Source: Aphrophora alni
Taxonomy: Eukaryota > Arthropoda > Insecta > Hemiptera > Aphrophoridae
Length of the DNA stretch: 64,000 nucleotides
Reading direction: 5' to 3'
Assembly (NCBI GenBank): GCA_963513935.1
Contig: OY740771.1
Location: forward strand, 15,022,954-15,086,953
A model generated the notes under the pieces. That model did no database searches. It had not been told where the DNA came from and saw only the letters and a program-made list of their open reading frames with translations. A program made the position numbers and the translations under genes. Shown here in pieces: positions 11,620 to 23,250 of this stretch. How positions within the stretch are numbered: position 1 is the first letter of the stretch; each line of letters opens with the position of its first letter.

Positions 11620-11960
11620 AGGAACATATGAATCAGTTAGGAGGATATACTGTTGAGAATTAGGAGAAATAACGAACTGCACAACAAATGTATGAAGAAC
11701 TTGAATATTTTTTGAAATAAAAAAGAGAAGACTAAGATGGGCTAGCCATTTGCAAAGGATGTCAGAAAGAAGTTACGAAAATCAAGAAGGACCAGGAGAA
11801 GAGCAATGCCAAGAAAATAGTTACTGGACAACATTGAGGAGATCCTCAGAAGTATGGATATGTTGCACTTGTAACATGTGGCGGGGGATAGAAGAAAGTG
11901 GTGACTGGTGATGGTAGACGTCAGGTTATGACAAGAGATAAAGCGCCGTGGATGATTATT
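11620..11960 (+). pseudogene. LINE remnant B: C-terminal end of a non-LTR retrotransposon ORF2
   Basis: Plus-strand translation in shifting frames gives KKRRLRWASHLQRMSER near 11710-11775 and DNIEEILRSMDMLHL near 11830-11870. VAGDRRKW follows, then MVDVRL near 11910-11930. Upstream, VRRIY and RIRRNNEL occur near 11635-11690. This order (RRIY..., W.IR.N.EL, RLRWAGH..RM, DN.EEDLR.M, A.DR..W) is the well-known C-terminus of a widespread arthropod RT protein family, probably RTE-like. At least two frameshifts and internal stops make it dead. It ends in TGGATGATTATTATAATAC, consistent with a simple-repeat tail. The longest open frame here (11742-11981) is on the opposite strand and is spurious. 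Confidence 0.75.
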
Positions 11961-12829
11961 ATAATACAAAGAATCAACCACTAAATTAGGGGGGGGGGTT
12001 TCCTGTGTTATTGTTATTCAAAGTAAAAATATCCGAACTTAAAGATTAAACATATTTAACTTTTAAAATTAAAGAATTAAGCGTGTTCTAAAACCACACG
12101 ACTTATGGTTTGTAGCCATTATAAGAACAGTTATTTATATAATAAGAGAATCTTTTAAGTGACGTAACGCCTACATATTAATTTATTCGTCAAATAAACA
12201 TACATATTCATAATCAGAACAATTTCTGGTTTTGTTTGATATTCACACATAATATTTCCACAAATAAAATATTTCATTCTATAGTTTTGTCACTTAACTA
12301 TCCCAAGGTCACTCTTTTTCAATTTGTGGAACAGTTAGTTATCTTCTTATACAAAGAATATAATTTTGTAAGATTGAAAGATATAGGATTTAATGTCTTG
12401 TCTGTGTAGAATTAACAGGTTGCACACTTAAAATTGGTTGTACCTACGGAGCCTAAAAACGACAAAAGTATGTTAGTTTTACCAAAAAATCTAACCAGTG
12501 TCTTTTCTCTTCAAGAAAGGTGTTACATTTGTTGCCAGAAATTCAAACGTACAAAACATTACACTAATTGTCTCGAGAGGTTTCTAGAATGTCCGACCTT
12601 CACATCAACAATTAATTGATGACTCGTTTTGAAAATCAAGTCGGAAAAATATATTGGAATATTTCGTAGGGTCTACGAACGTTAGTGACGGGGCTCTTAG
12701 ACGCTGAGGGGCACAGTTTTGAAACCAGTACTTCCACTCAGGGGCGCAACTAGTTTGGCAATCCCGATTGTTTTTTGTTGTATCTACAACTTTTTTCACG
12801 TAGTGTTAATCTCTCTTTCATATATCCTA
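11961..12829. other. AT-rich intergenic DNA with a 10-G run
   Basis: Ten consecutive G at 11989-11998. Two short overlapping frames (12434-12619 plus, 12605-12799 minus) have no recognised motif. A patch at 12660-12760 is richer in GC. Confidence 0.4.
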
Positions 12830-12965
12830 CCACGTCACTCTTGAACAACTATTGTTCTCTTCCGACCCTGATCCTGAATGTTTGTGGGTTAGGGGTTTTA
12901 TTTTATGATCTTTTCGTCCTTTTTCTATAAAGTGATGACCTTGATAAAGTTTTTCGCCCTTAAAC
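12830..12965 (+). repeat. R1 dispersed repeat, partial
   Basis: TTGTTCTCTTCCGACCCTGA, TTTTATTTTATGATC and GATAAAGTTTTTCGCCC blocks follow one another as in 63820-63970. Confidence 0.6.
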
Positions 12966-13689
12966 ACAAGGGTACAATTTAATACGGAACAAGGAAACAA
13001 CAATGTGCTTGGTTACAATTTTACATCAGTATTTTCACGTCATGAGTTTACCACATGAATTTTTTCTTTTTTTTTTCTAACAAGCTTTTGAATGTCACAA
13101 TTTGAAAAGTAGAGACTCATTAAGTTCCCACACCCACAATTCTAAGAACTAATGAGTACTTTACCCCTTAATCTGTCCATTATCGTCAACAACATTGTAA
13201 AGGTGGATGTTTACCATTCTCTTAATTATAGGACCAAAGTTAATTTTCCTAACTCTACCTTGAAATAAAAATAATGAAATCTGTTCAAGTGAACGTAGAT
13301 AATTTCGCTTTGGTTGTAACCTTTGTTTTTTTCTTAGAAACGTGTTATTAATTTGAGATAATGTCATTAGTTGGACAAACATTTTAAAACCTCGATTTGG
13401 AGATTGTATTTCATCAGATCATTGGCTAACAGCGTAGCAAGTAACGAGAAGGAATGAAATAAAATTAAACGGATATAATTTCAATTTTATTTCATTAATT
13501 TTATTTTGTGTATAAAAATAAAACTATGTTCCTCCATTTTAAGACCTCAATCCAGGACTGTGAAATGTGTAAATGTCTTTATTTCTATAACAGTTTTGAA
13601 TTACTTACTAAGTGATTAAAGTAATTACTAGAATGATCTTTGTGATCGCACACAAAAACTAGTTGATGAACGCCATTATAGAATTTACT
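12966..13689. other. AT-rich intergenic DNA
   Basis: A 73-codon minus-strand frame (13161-13382) has no recognised domain. Nothing else seen. Confidence 0.4.
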
Positions 13690-13890
13690 CATCCAAATAA
13701 TACAATGTAATATCACAGATCCTGGAAATGTAACACCCAAGAGTTGTCATTTGGGGCTTAAAGGAAATGTTTTAAATTGTATTGGTAGATCAAGCAGTCA
13801 ATACTACTTACCAGTAGGGTAAGTTTGTTTAAAACAGTTGTTAAACGGAGGTTATGATAATCGTATTATATACATCACTACTTTCTTAAC
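13690..13890 (+). repeat. R2 dispersed repeat
   Basis: Contains GGCTTAAAGGAAATG, TTGTATTGGTAGATCAA, TTGTTTAAAACAGTTGTTA and TATACATCACTACTT blocks in the order also seen at 40540-40675. It lies directly next to the 37-bp minisatellite. Confidence 0.7.
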
Positions 13891-13924
13891 TCGTGTCTAC
13901 ACTCGCTTCGCTTGTGCCAATGAT

Positions 13925-14880
13925 GTGGCCCTGTCGGAGTTCGAAACGGTACATACGTGAAGAGGCTCTGGCGGAGTACGAAGCGGTACATACGTGAAGA
14001 GGCTCTGGCGGAGTAAGAAGTGTTACATAGGTGAAAGGGCCCTGGGGGGGGGGGTTCGAAGCGTTGCATAGGTGAAGAGGCCCTGGTGGAGTACGAAGCG
14101 TTACCTACTTGAAGAGGCTCTGGCAGATATATGTGAAGAGGCCCTGGCGGAGTTCGAAACGTTACATACGTGATGAGGCCATGGCGGAGTTCGAAGCGTT
14201 ACATACGTGAAGAGGCCCTGGCGGAGTACGAAGCGTTACATACGTGTAGAAGTCCTGGCAGAGTACAAAGCGTTACATACGTGAAGAGGCCTTGACGGAG
14301 TTCGAAGCGTTACATACGTGAAAAGGTTCTGGCGGAGTACGAAGCGTTACATACGCGAAGAGTCCTGGCAGAGTAAAAAGCGTTACATACGTGAAGAGGC
14401 CTTGACGGAGTTCGAAGCGTTACATACGTGAAAAGGTTCTGGCGGAGTACGAAGCGTTACATACAGGAAGAGTCCTGGCAGAGTACAAAGCGTTACATAC
14501 GTGAAGAGGCCTTGACGGAGCTCGAAGCGGTACATACGTGAAGAGGCTCTGGCGGAGTACGAAGCGTTACATACGCGAAGAGGCCTGACAGAGTACAAAG
14601 CGTTACATACGTGAAGAGGCCTTGACGGAGTTCGAAGCGTTACATACGTGAAAAAGTTCTGGCGGAGTACGAAGCGTTACATACAGGAAGAGTCCTGGCA
14701 GAGTACAAAGCGTTACATACGTGAAGAGGCCTTGACGGAGCTCGAAGCGGTACATACGTGAAGAGGCTCTGGCGGAGTACGAAGCGTTACATACGCGAAG
14801 AGGCCTGACAGAGTACAAAGCGTTATATACGTGATGGGGCCCTGACGGAGTACGAAACGTTATATACTTGAAGAGTCCCA
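13925..14880. repeat. 37-bp minisatellite with 110/220-bp higher-order structure
   Basis: The basic unit is GAAGCGTTACATACGTGAAG followed by AGGCTCTGGCGGAGTAC, about 37 bp and CpG-bearing in an AT-rich region. Diagnostic variants such as CTGGCAGAGTACAAAGCG recur about every 110 bp (near 14245, 14356, 14466, 14577, 14687, 14797), so three units form a higher-order repeat. The 14466-14686 and 14687-14880 stretches match almost base for base, giving a 220-bp second level. Because 3 x 37 is divisible by three, stop-free minus-strand frames (14383-14598, 14603-14881) appear. These are by-products, not genes. An 11-G run lies at 14044-14054. CGCTTCGCTTGTG at about 13905 links the array to R3. Confidence 0.92.
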
Positions 14881-17410
14881 CTCGCTAGGCTCGTCCCAGT
14901 AACTTGGCTCTGTCTGATGAATATCACATTTTTTTGAGGGGTCAATTACATTTATCGAAATTACATTTTTAACAATAACTTTGCTGTTTCTTGAGGTTAG
15001 CATTGAGGAAAACGATACACATTTGATATGATTTCGCGAGATTTACTATGGAGGACTTTACTTCCACCAAATTTCTTCCTGACACAAAAAACCTATGTTT
15101 TTGAAATGAACGTATAACTACGAAACCTACAGTACAAAACTCACTGCAACATTCAGTGTTTCCACCACAACACCAAACGGCACAGAAACGACTGCATATC
15201 TCAGTGACATAGGACAGGTCAATTCTTAGGAACTGTATAGACGACAACAATGAAGAACATACGGCATGTCAAAAATCACTTTTTCATGAAGCTATGAAAC
15301 GTAAAGATCAGTAGAAAACCGTAATTCGAATTATTATTATTTTATTACTTTTTATTTCGTACGCTAGATAAATAATGAGTTATATTATAAATTCCTATAT
15401 ACTTTATGTTCTGTAAATATTCAAACACTTTCCTCGATTTAGTAATACCATCACGTTATTCTAATTCACACATAGTGTATATTGTACTTTACATTAACTC
15501 CTGCATAGATACAAGGTATAGTCTCGTACCACACCCAAAGCAAGTGCATTTTAATTGTATGCTAAATATACAACTATTTACCGGACAATGAGCTCCAACA
15601 ACAGCTGATTGTAATCCAACTGCCTACTTTTACATACGTTTACAATTACACAATGACCATTCACGCAAGAAACGTTATTTTAAATGTAAATTGTCTTCCT
15701 TCGTTTTGACAGATGTTTATATTTAAATTATGACTGTCACGGTGTAAATTTATTATTATATTATTCAATGAAAAGTGAATGAAATTAGAAAAATAATTCT
15801 CCTGATACACTGACCTGATATGACTCGGTGATTCTTTCTTGTAGGATGCTAGGATCATCCTACACTTCAATAAAAGTTATATATTGTACGAATTATCCCC
15901 ACACAGCCATTCACAGTACAAATAAAAACCAATCAAAGTTATTTACCAAAAATATTCGTTTGGTAGCTGTTAGTCAAGTGTGGAAAATATGTCTGATGTA
16001 AATAGTGTTAAATTTGCTTCGCCATGTGCAATAAAATCGTCAATAGTATAAATTGAATTTGATTAAAATCAAGCTTTTAACGACAATGGCCAAGGGTTTT
16101 TCTAAAATAATTTACGTGAATCCTACATTTTTATAAAAATTGCGATTGTTTTGGTTAACATTGAAAGAAATCAGAAAAAAAACAATTTTGGAAAAATTGC
16201 GTCTTTTATAACAGATTATCGACTTTTTATCGATAAATAATTTAATACTTATTTATTTTGCCTATGTCTGTTCTTTGCTAAAATATGGGATGTCTTTTAG
16301 ACGAGTCTAAAAATATTTCAGTTGCAAAAAAATTGCACACTCAATGTTCCACATAAACTATTATCAATCGTGTATTCCTTTTTCCAAAACAAAATTACCT
16401 TTCGCTTGTACTTACATTTATGACATTTTCATTTATTTAAGTGCAATCAACACTTCCACGAATATCCGATCCGTTATTTTTTTCAATATCCTGACTACAG
16501 ACTTTAATTTTTTTGAACGTGGGCCATATTTGTAATAAAATTGTTGAACACACTTTCATAAAATAATAAAAACAAGATTCTAATGAGACTTTCCTGAATT
16601 CGCTAAGGTTTCAGAACTCATTGAAAAGGCGTTATACAAGGTGGAAGAATACCTTTGCGGATCCAGAAGCACATAAACTCAGTCTGCTGGTGTCGGAAAG
16701 CCATATTATTTTTATTTGTTTGTTCTTGTTTGAATGTTTGCTAATTGTAGTGTTCGATTACGCTTCAGGAAAGGCTTTTTTTTCGTTGGTTCTTTTTGTA
16801 TGTTTGTTATTTGTAGTAGTCCTAGATGACGATTTTTATGTATATTTATGTGGTATTTTATTAAAACGAACATTTTGTTTTCGCTTTTCTTTTTTAGTTT
16901 ATTTATACAATGTTCGGAAAATTTAGTGCCTAACTTTAAGTGGTGGTTGTACGGTTCAAAAAATAGAAAAACCTATCTATAAATATATGTTCCGAAACTT
17001 TTTTTTCGATCTCTCGGCCATTTTATATTAAACAAAAATAATTACAGCTTTTGAAATTATTACGATTTTGAGTCTTTTTTTTATAGATTATTTGGGGACT
17101 ATTAAAATATTTTTTTATATTTAATGAGACACAACTAGTTTACTCAAAGAAGAGTTTTGTAAAAACAGAATGAACATCAATTGAGCCAAAGATGAGAACA
17201 ACTTTCGATTGTTTTATAGTTTTAGTCTTATGAAGCCAAAACGTATTTAGATTAAAAAATTAGAGTTTAATGCAAACTTTAAAAAGTAAGACATAAAATT
17301 TATAGAGAATTTTAGTCATGTAAATTTACAAAAACGCAGAAGTGTTAAGAACAATTCACCTATCTATTATACAGATTTAACAAGTTGATTGTACAATATT
17401 GTCTTTCCAA
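14881..17410. other. AT-rich DNA, no gene recognised
   Basis: The frames at 14969-15250 (minus) and 16621-16926 (plus, hydrophobic, non-ATG start) show no family motif. A patch at 16895-17080 is R5-like: TTCGGAAAATTTAGTGCC, AACTTTAAGTGGTGGTTGTA and GCTTTTGAAATTATTACG, as at 55180-55330. Confidence 0.45.
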
Positions 17411-17415
17411 TTAAA

Positions 17416-17651
<236 letters not shown>

Positions 17652-17689
17652 CCTAAATACACGACGCCCGTTTAGGCCTATCCTACGTC

Positions 17690-17760
17690 AAGATTGCACA
17701 CAATTACGAGGTTCAGAAAACCAGTGTAACAACCTTTTTTTAAACTTACCCTATACTAAG
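17690..17760 (-). repeat. R2 dispersed repeat, 3' fragment
   Basis: GAGGTTCAGAAAACCAGTGT and AACAACCTTTTTTTAAAC are the reverse complement of the R2 3' part. The repeat abuts the GA microsatellite. Confidence 0.6.
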
Positions 17761-17789
17761 TAACCTTCAATTTAATATTTCCTCCAATG

Positions 17790-18329
17790 TCCAGAGAGAG
17801 AGAGAGTTCTGAACAAAATAATACAACAATAACGTTCAAACAAAAATCGATTTCATTTCAGTTGATTTTAATTATAGTATATTTAACATACGATGGTATC
17901 GATACAAGTCAATTACGAATCATTCGATATATTTACTTTCAAATACACTTTCAAATGGCGACACCTTGACATTTACAAAGCGTGTGCCCCGTTTTATTTT
18001 TATTAGTTGCGGTATTTACAAAGCAAAATGTTAGCATCTCATGTTCCCATTTTTAAAAGTTTGCAGTTCTCGAAAAATCAAATTCATACAAAATTCGGAG
18101 GACAACAGGATGTACTTTACAACAAAGTGGTTTTATCATATTCATGCTGTTTGATATCTTATCTTCCGTCAATTGTCTAGTTATACATTTTCATGTTTGA
18201 AACCATACTAAAAACATTTTAAGAACCTTATAAAAATCTTCTTTTTTTAATTGAAATACAAGGATGAAATGACATGATATCTTATTGTTCTTTTTTTATA
18301 AAAGATAATGTATCTATCCCTCAGGAACT
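17790..18329. other. AT-rich intergenic DNA
   Basis: Nothing recognised. Confidence 0.45.
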
Positions 18330-18540
18330 CATTATAGTGAGGAGGGGCATAATAATCCCAAGGGACTTGCACGTTTTCTATGTAGGGTTAGACCTCGCTC
18401 TTTCATCTTTCCTATCAGGTCTCTCTAGACCAAATTTTGTTTTCGTCTGCCCCTGATTGTATTAGAGTATTGGAGGAATGTTTTTTTCCTTCTTTTTTCA
18501 TACGACAATGGTAACTGAAAGGGGTTTTGCCTTTAAGTAA
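18330..18540 (+). repeat. R1 dispersed repeat
   Basis: CTCTTTCATCTTTCCTATCA, GGTCTCTCTAGACC, TGATTGTATTAGAGTATT and CATACGACAATGGTAACTGA blocks are in family order. The 60-residue frame at 18274-18456 lies inside it. Confidence 0.65.
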
Positions 18541-19389
18541 CAAAGGAAAATCCAAACGTATTTTAATATACCCTTTACAAAATTTTGTATTAGCTTTTTC
18601 AAGTATTTCATTTCTACTGAAAAATAAAGCAATTAAAGCACGTAATTTTATTTTGTCATTAGATGTGGTATGAGTTTAAAAAATGTTTATATTGAAGGTA
18701 TGTTTATTGTTTAGCTTTTTTTTAAGTTTGAAAGTCTTGACGACTATTTAACATTTAAAAAAAATCAGTTAAATTATTTGTTATTAGAGACAAAATAATG
18801 AAAGGATGTTAGGACATCTGTGTATTTAGTCTCGGCAGCCCTAACTATTATTTTCACGGTACAACACTGGATAGATCTTTATTCAGTTTAAGAGCTTCCC
18901 AATTTCATTTCTCTTTTGGGTTACTCTTCTTCATCTTTCAATTTCCACAATTCAAAGGCCGACTTCCGTATCCTTGGCTATGCCCAACTTTATTCTGTCT
19001 TGCAACGTGGCTTTTTTTTCTCATTCTGTACCAAGATTAAATGTCTTTGTAGTTCTCCTTTCTTCCACCCTTACACCGTCACCATAGAAACGGCATTTCC
19101 TAATATTTTCAACGATTCAAAAAAACATCCAAAACAGATTATCCGATTTTATTATTTATTAATAAATATTTTTTGTTCTCTAGATAATGTTCTTTCATCT
19201 AAATATTAAAAGTAAAATTCTACAAAGATTTCACAGAAAGGTGAAGGATTACGTTTCTTGTTCAGGAAGTAAAACTTTCATTCTTTCACTGCTGACTAGT
19301 TGTTGCCTGATCATCCTTAGAGGCTCGTCTATTATCATTATGGAAATGGTAATCCAGAGGAGTTTAGCTGGATCTATACCTTTTATCAT
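18541..19389. other. AT-rich DNA, possible relic
   Basis: Two consecutive frames on the plus strand (18916-19209, 19187-19393) read through a pyrimidine-rich tract. No domain was recognised and no splice or promoter context supports them. Confidence 0.35.
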
Positions 19390-19530
19390 GTAATTCTGAG
19401 TTAGTTCCCTCTCTTTCATCTTTATAATCAGGTCTCTCTTAACTGTCTCTTTTTCTTTCTGAGCCTGACACTATTAGAGTTTTCGATTGCTATGTGACTA
19501 TATTTTTTACCTTTCAATTTTTTTAAAGCG
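19390..19530 (+). repeat. R1 dispersed repeat
   Basis: CCCTCTCTTTCATCTTTATA, ATCAGGTCTCTCTTAACTG and CTGACACTATTAGAGTTTTC are in family order. Confidence 0.65.
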
Positions 19531-19919
19531 AATATAACAGTATGGGTTATCGTCGTTAATACAAAACAGTATTTGTTTTCCACTTCCATGGGCTGATAGA
19601 TAAGTCTGATGCCCTGCTTGAGATCCAGTTAAAAAGCTTATGTCTACTCAGTGAGACAATTAACTTCTTTGGTTGAGTTAGTACAATCATCGATATATCT
19701 TTCTTTGTATGCCTCTAGCGTCTGACCATACCCAATTGTTTGTAAAATTGTCCATGGAATCATATAGGCCCCTATGTTTGAAATATTCTTCAAATTCTTA
19801 TCAAAGCTGAAGACTTTGTTTTTTGTTATCATGAATTTTCTCTTTAAGGATCTCATGAATTGTTCGTAATTTGAATATGAAATCTATGACACAGAAACCA
19901 TAGGGGCTTAAATTTAGTG
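19531..19919. other. AT-rich DNA between two R1 copies
   Basis: A 70-codon minus-strand frame at 19644-19856 has no recognised domain. Confidence 0.35.
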
Positions 19920-20135
19920 AGTTTGGTTGTGGGAATTCCGAAGGATTTTATCCGGATATGGACCTTTCTTTGTGTTGTCATAAGGTTAGATCCCTCTAGT
20001 TGATCTTCTCTATCAGGTTCTTCCAAACTTTTGTTCTTTTCCAAACTTGAATTACTCTAGTGATATGTGTTTTTACTTTATGTTCGTTTCTTTGTTTATT
20101 TTTATAAGGCGATTATGACTTCGAGGTTTTCGCCT
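19920..20135 (+). repeat. R1 dispersed repeat
   Basis: GGGAATTCCGAAGGATTTTA, TAGATCCCTCTAGTTGATC, TCTATCAGGTTCTTCC and ATAAGGCGATTATGACTTCG blocks are in family order. This copy holds both the 5' GAATTCC.GA.GA part and the 3' GCGAT.ATGAC part. Confidence 0.65.
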
Positions 20136-21279
20136 TAAAAAAAGTAAAATAAAGACGCGTATAAAATAATGTACAAAACTAGAAACAGGCAGGAAATAGT
20201 AAACATAAATTGTTTCCCATCAAGCTACACTCTCTTTAAACATAAAATTAGAAAGTAAAAGAAAATAAGCGGTTGCATAAATAGCAAATGTGATAGTCAC
20301 TATATAATAACTACTGTAATAAAATTTATTGTTTAATAAATTGAAAGCAGAGTCGAGAGAAAATTAATCAGGAATAGTTTTTATTATGAATAGAAAGAGA
20401 AGGTATAGTAAGGTGCAGAATCACCTGTTGGAACATCACAAGGCCAGACTGACGGCCTCGACCCCGCTCGAAGAATGTCAGAGAAAGGAAGCGAAGCGAA
20501 CATTGCAACACAAATCCAAAGTAATTTCCTTTTAATAATAATTGTACTAGTTTTCGAAGACAAAAATTACATCGGTATCGCGGCCACAAATGGCAAGGTA
20601 CCCATTAGAAACGCCTTTTTAACAACCTCATTGTCGGAGTCTATACTTTATTCGGGTTTAATTTATGGAATTATATTTTAAAGTCGTGGATTACTAATCC
20701 CTCTGTTCCATTTGTTTGACTTTCAGTGCAAATAATATTAAGACAAGTATTCAGTCCTTTCTTGACTATCCTGAAATCAATTTTAGTTTCTACTGTGTAA
20801 TTTAATTATTTCAAAAGGAAATCTTTATATTATGACCTGAAGCACAGTAGATATGCCTATTGTGTTGTATGCAATTGCACGTTTCTTTATATAATGGAAT
20901 TTATTTTAGAATAATTAGTACAAGTAAAATAATAACTAAACTGTTCAAAAACATTGCACTAACTTTCTCACACATGCATTCACAGTAAAAATACTAACGG
21001 AATTAAACTACTCGTCTGAAAAAATGACAGTTTTGTAGTAAAAGTCAACCATGGAAACTAACCGTCTAAACTAGTCTTATATATAAAAATATTATAGGAT
21101 GACTACAAATTAAATAACAGCAGTCAAAATTCGTTTTATTTATTTTTTAAAATTATTCTTTAAGAATTTTTTAATTTTTGAAATTTTCATAATGGCTTAT
21201 TAATCTACAGAATACACCTAAATTTCATTGTAATCGGTATAACAAATTTTGAAAATTACGTCATTTTATAGTTCGTAAG
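20136..21279. other. AT-rich intergenic DNA
   Basis: A small patch at 20430-20530 is richer in GC and in CpG, with overlapping short frames on both strands that have no recognised motif. Otherwise nothing seen. Confidence 0.4.
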
Positions 21280-22500
21280 TAAAACCAAAGACCTATATCA
21301 TTTCACGCGTGCGTCTGTCCGTCTGTAAGTAGCAACCCGCCTACACAGACAACACAATACATCCTGTATATTTCAAACTTTGCATTTATAGTCTTTGTAT
21401 TGTCCCACATAATATAGAAAAAAAATATGTCGGTAACAAAACGAACCAAACCTTGGGGTTTTTAAGGAGTAAAAACTATCGCGTTACAAAACTTTTTTTG
21501 GAAATACTATGTGTGATGTATTAAATAAACCTTAAAGTTATTCCAACTACGAATATGTATGTTTCTTTAACGAATTGATGAATATGTTTGGACTAGGACA
21601 AATTTAAAATGTCAGATTTGATAGTCCTCCTTCTAACTTGTACCAAACGTGATCTACAAATCTGAAAAGACATTATTTGGATTTGAAATTAAATTTCAGT
21701 GCGAAATCATATATTATAGTTTCTTTTATGACGAATACAACTTAATTTAATCACACAATGAGAAATCTATAGCTTATAAGTTATAGAAATGTGAAAGAAA
21801 CAATTCAATAGCCAATAACAGACAGGATTTTCATTGATTTATTTTTATTAGGTTACGTAGCTACTACCAAGGACCAATATAATTTCACACTCTTTATAAT
21901 TTGGAGATTATTTTGTCTATTATTGAAATTTCCACATTGCATTCGATTTTCAGAAATTACATCTTTTTAGTGGCCTTAGGTAAAAACAAGGACCCTTATA
22001 ATTTCACGGGCGTGTCTGTCCGTTTTGTCCAATAAGTCGCAACCAGACTTCAGGGACAAGAAGACAAATCTTGTGTATTTCAGGCTTCGTATTTATATTC
22101 TTTCTATTGTCCTAAATATAGGATAAATATACTGGTAAAAATATTTTCGATCTTTCTAAAAGAAATATATGTCGTAAACCAACTCTAATTTCCGACTTTT
22201 TCAAACTTGACTGTAAATTGTAATTATGAGGGAAAAACTATAATGTGAAATAAATTATTTTTTGGAAATATTATGTGTGGGGAAAATAAGTAGAAGTTAT
22301 TTTGATTACGCATATGTATGTTTATTTGACAAAGAAATTAATATGTTGGCGCTAGGCCACTTAAAAGACGTCCACTTAGTAAGAATGCGCCTACTAACCC
22401 TAAGTCGTGTGATTTTACAAACGCTTGACTCAATTTATTTTAGAGGTCTATGGCCGATTGTTTTGTTATTAACGATAACACATAAATCTCCATTTTTTAG
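21280..22500 (+). repeat. R6 segment, copy 1 (two tandem halves)
   Basis: Two diverged halves about 690 bp apart (from about 21281 and 21975) share, in order, ...ATTTCACG.GCGT, GTCTGTCCG, CGCAACC or GCAACC, CAGACAA/GACAAG, GTATTTCA, CTTT.TATTGTCC.A.ATA and GGAAATA.TATGTGTG. CGAATATGTATGTTT or CGCATATGTATGTTT comes next. The same pair of halves recurs at 38340-39330. The 84-residue frame at 22262-22516 is inside the second half and is not conserved. Confidence 0.75.
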
Positions 22501-22559
22501 AGATTGCAACCAATAAGTTAATTTGGGTAATTAGGGGATGCATTAAAAAACATCAAGAT

Positions 22560-23250
22560 AGTTGGAACTGATTTTTAAAAAATCGGAATTTTGTGTTTTT
22601 ATCTTGTGACAGATTCAAACAAACTTTGAGTTATCGGAAAAAAAAATTAAATAAAAGAATCCCCTTTGTTAAAGGTTATATATTTTATTGTTGGTACCTT
22701 TATGTATTATAATTTATTCCACTTGATATAAAAAAGCTATGTGTGTGTCAAACAATCGATGCTGTATTTTTCGTGGAAATGCCCATTTTTAGATTCCCTA
22801 GGCCAGAAAATGTTTTGTGGAACGATGTTTGTCTGTTGTCTGTGATATAATCTACTGAAGAAATGACTGGAACGATTTCAATAAAATTTGGTATGTTTTC
22901 GAGAAATTGTTTTTCAATTTGTAATAATTAAATTTACATGTAGTTATTCAACTCTATGGCTGTAACAATTTTGATAAAATTCAGTCTCTAAGGCTACAAA
23001 ACGTACTAGCACCAGTTTTCTTTAAAAAAATTGATTTTCTTAAAAATTGTCAAAAAGATAAAAATTAACCACCATAAAAGTAGACTATAAATAAAATTGG
23101 TGAAATGTGAAGATGTATTGAATAAAGTTAAAAATTCCGAATTGAATAAGGACAGTCCTTGAAATCTACGTTTTATAAAAATACTGTAAAAATCGTTAGA
23201 GCAGATTTTGAGAAAATATGTTATTAACTTGTTGTTTCTGGAACCCTATA
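22560..23250 (+). repeat. R4 dispersed repeat
   Basis: Blocks AAATCGGAATTTTGTG, CAAACTTTGAGTTATCGG, AATAAAATTTGGTATG and ATCGTTAGAGCAGATTTTGA correspond to parts of 37860-38300 and 54690-55130, in a rearranged order. Confidence 0.5.

Noticed and set aside
11742..11981. 79-codon minus-strand ORF
   Set aside because: Antisense to a clear LINE C-terminus on the plus strand.
12434..12799. Two short ORFs with cysteines
   Set aside because: Non-ATG start on one, no recognisable domain, no conserved copy.
13878..14881. Minus-strand ORFs in the 37-bp array, and a possible tandem hammerhead
   Set aside because: Open frames follow from the 111-bp period. Some units contain GTGATGAGG and CGAAACG in hammerhead-like order, but most units read GAAGAGG and CGAAGCG and no consistent stem I can be drawn.
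16621..16926. 101-codon hydrophobic ORF
   Set aside because: T-rich DNA read in the frame that gives Phe, Leu and Val; non-ATG start and no membrane-protein family recognised.
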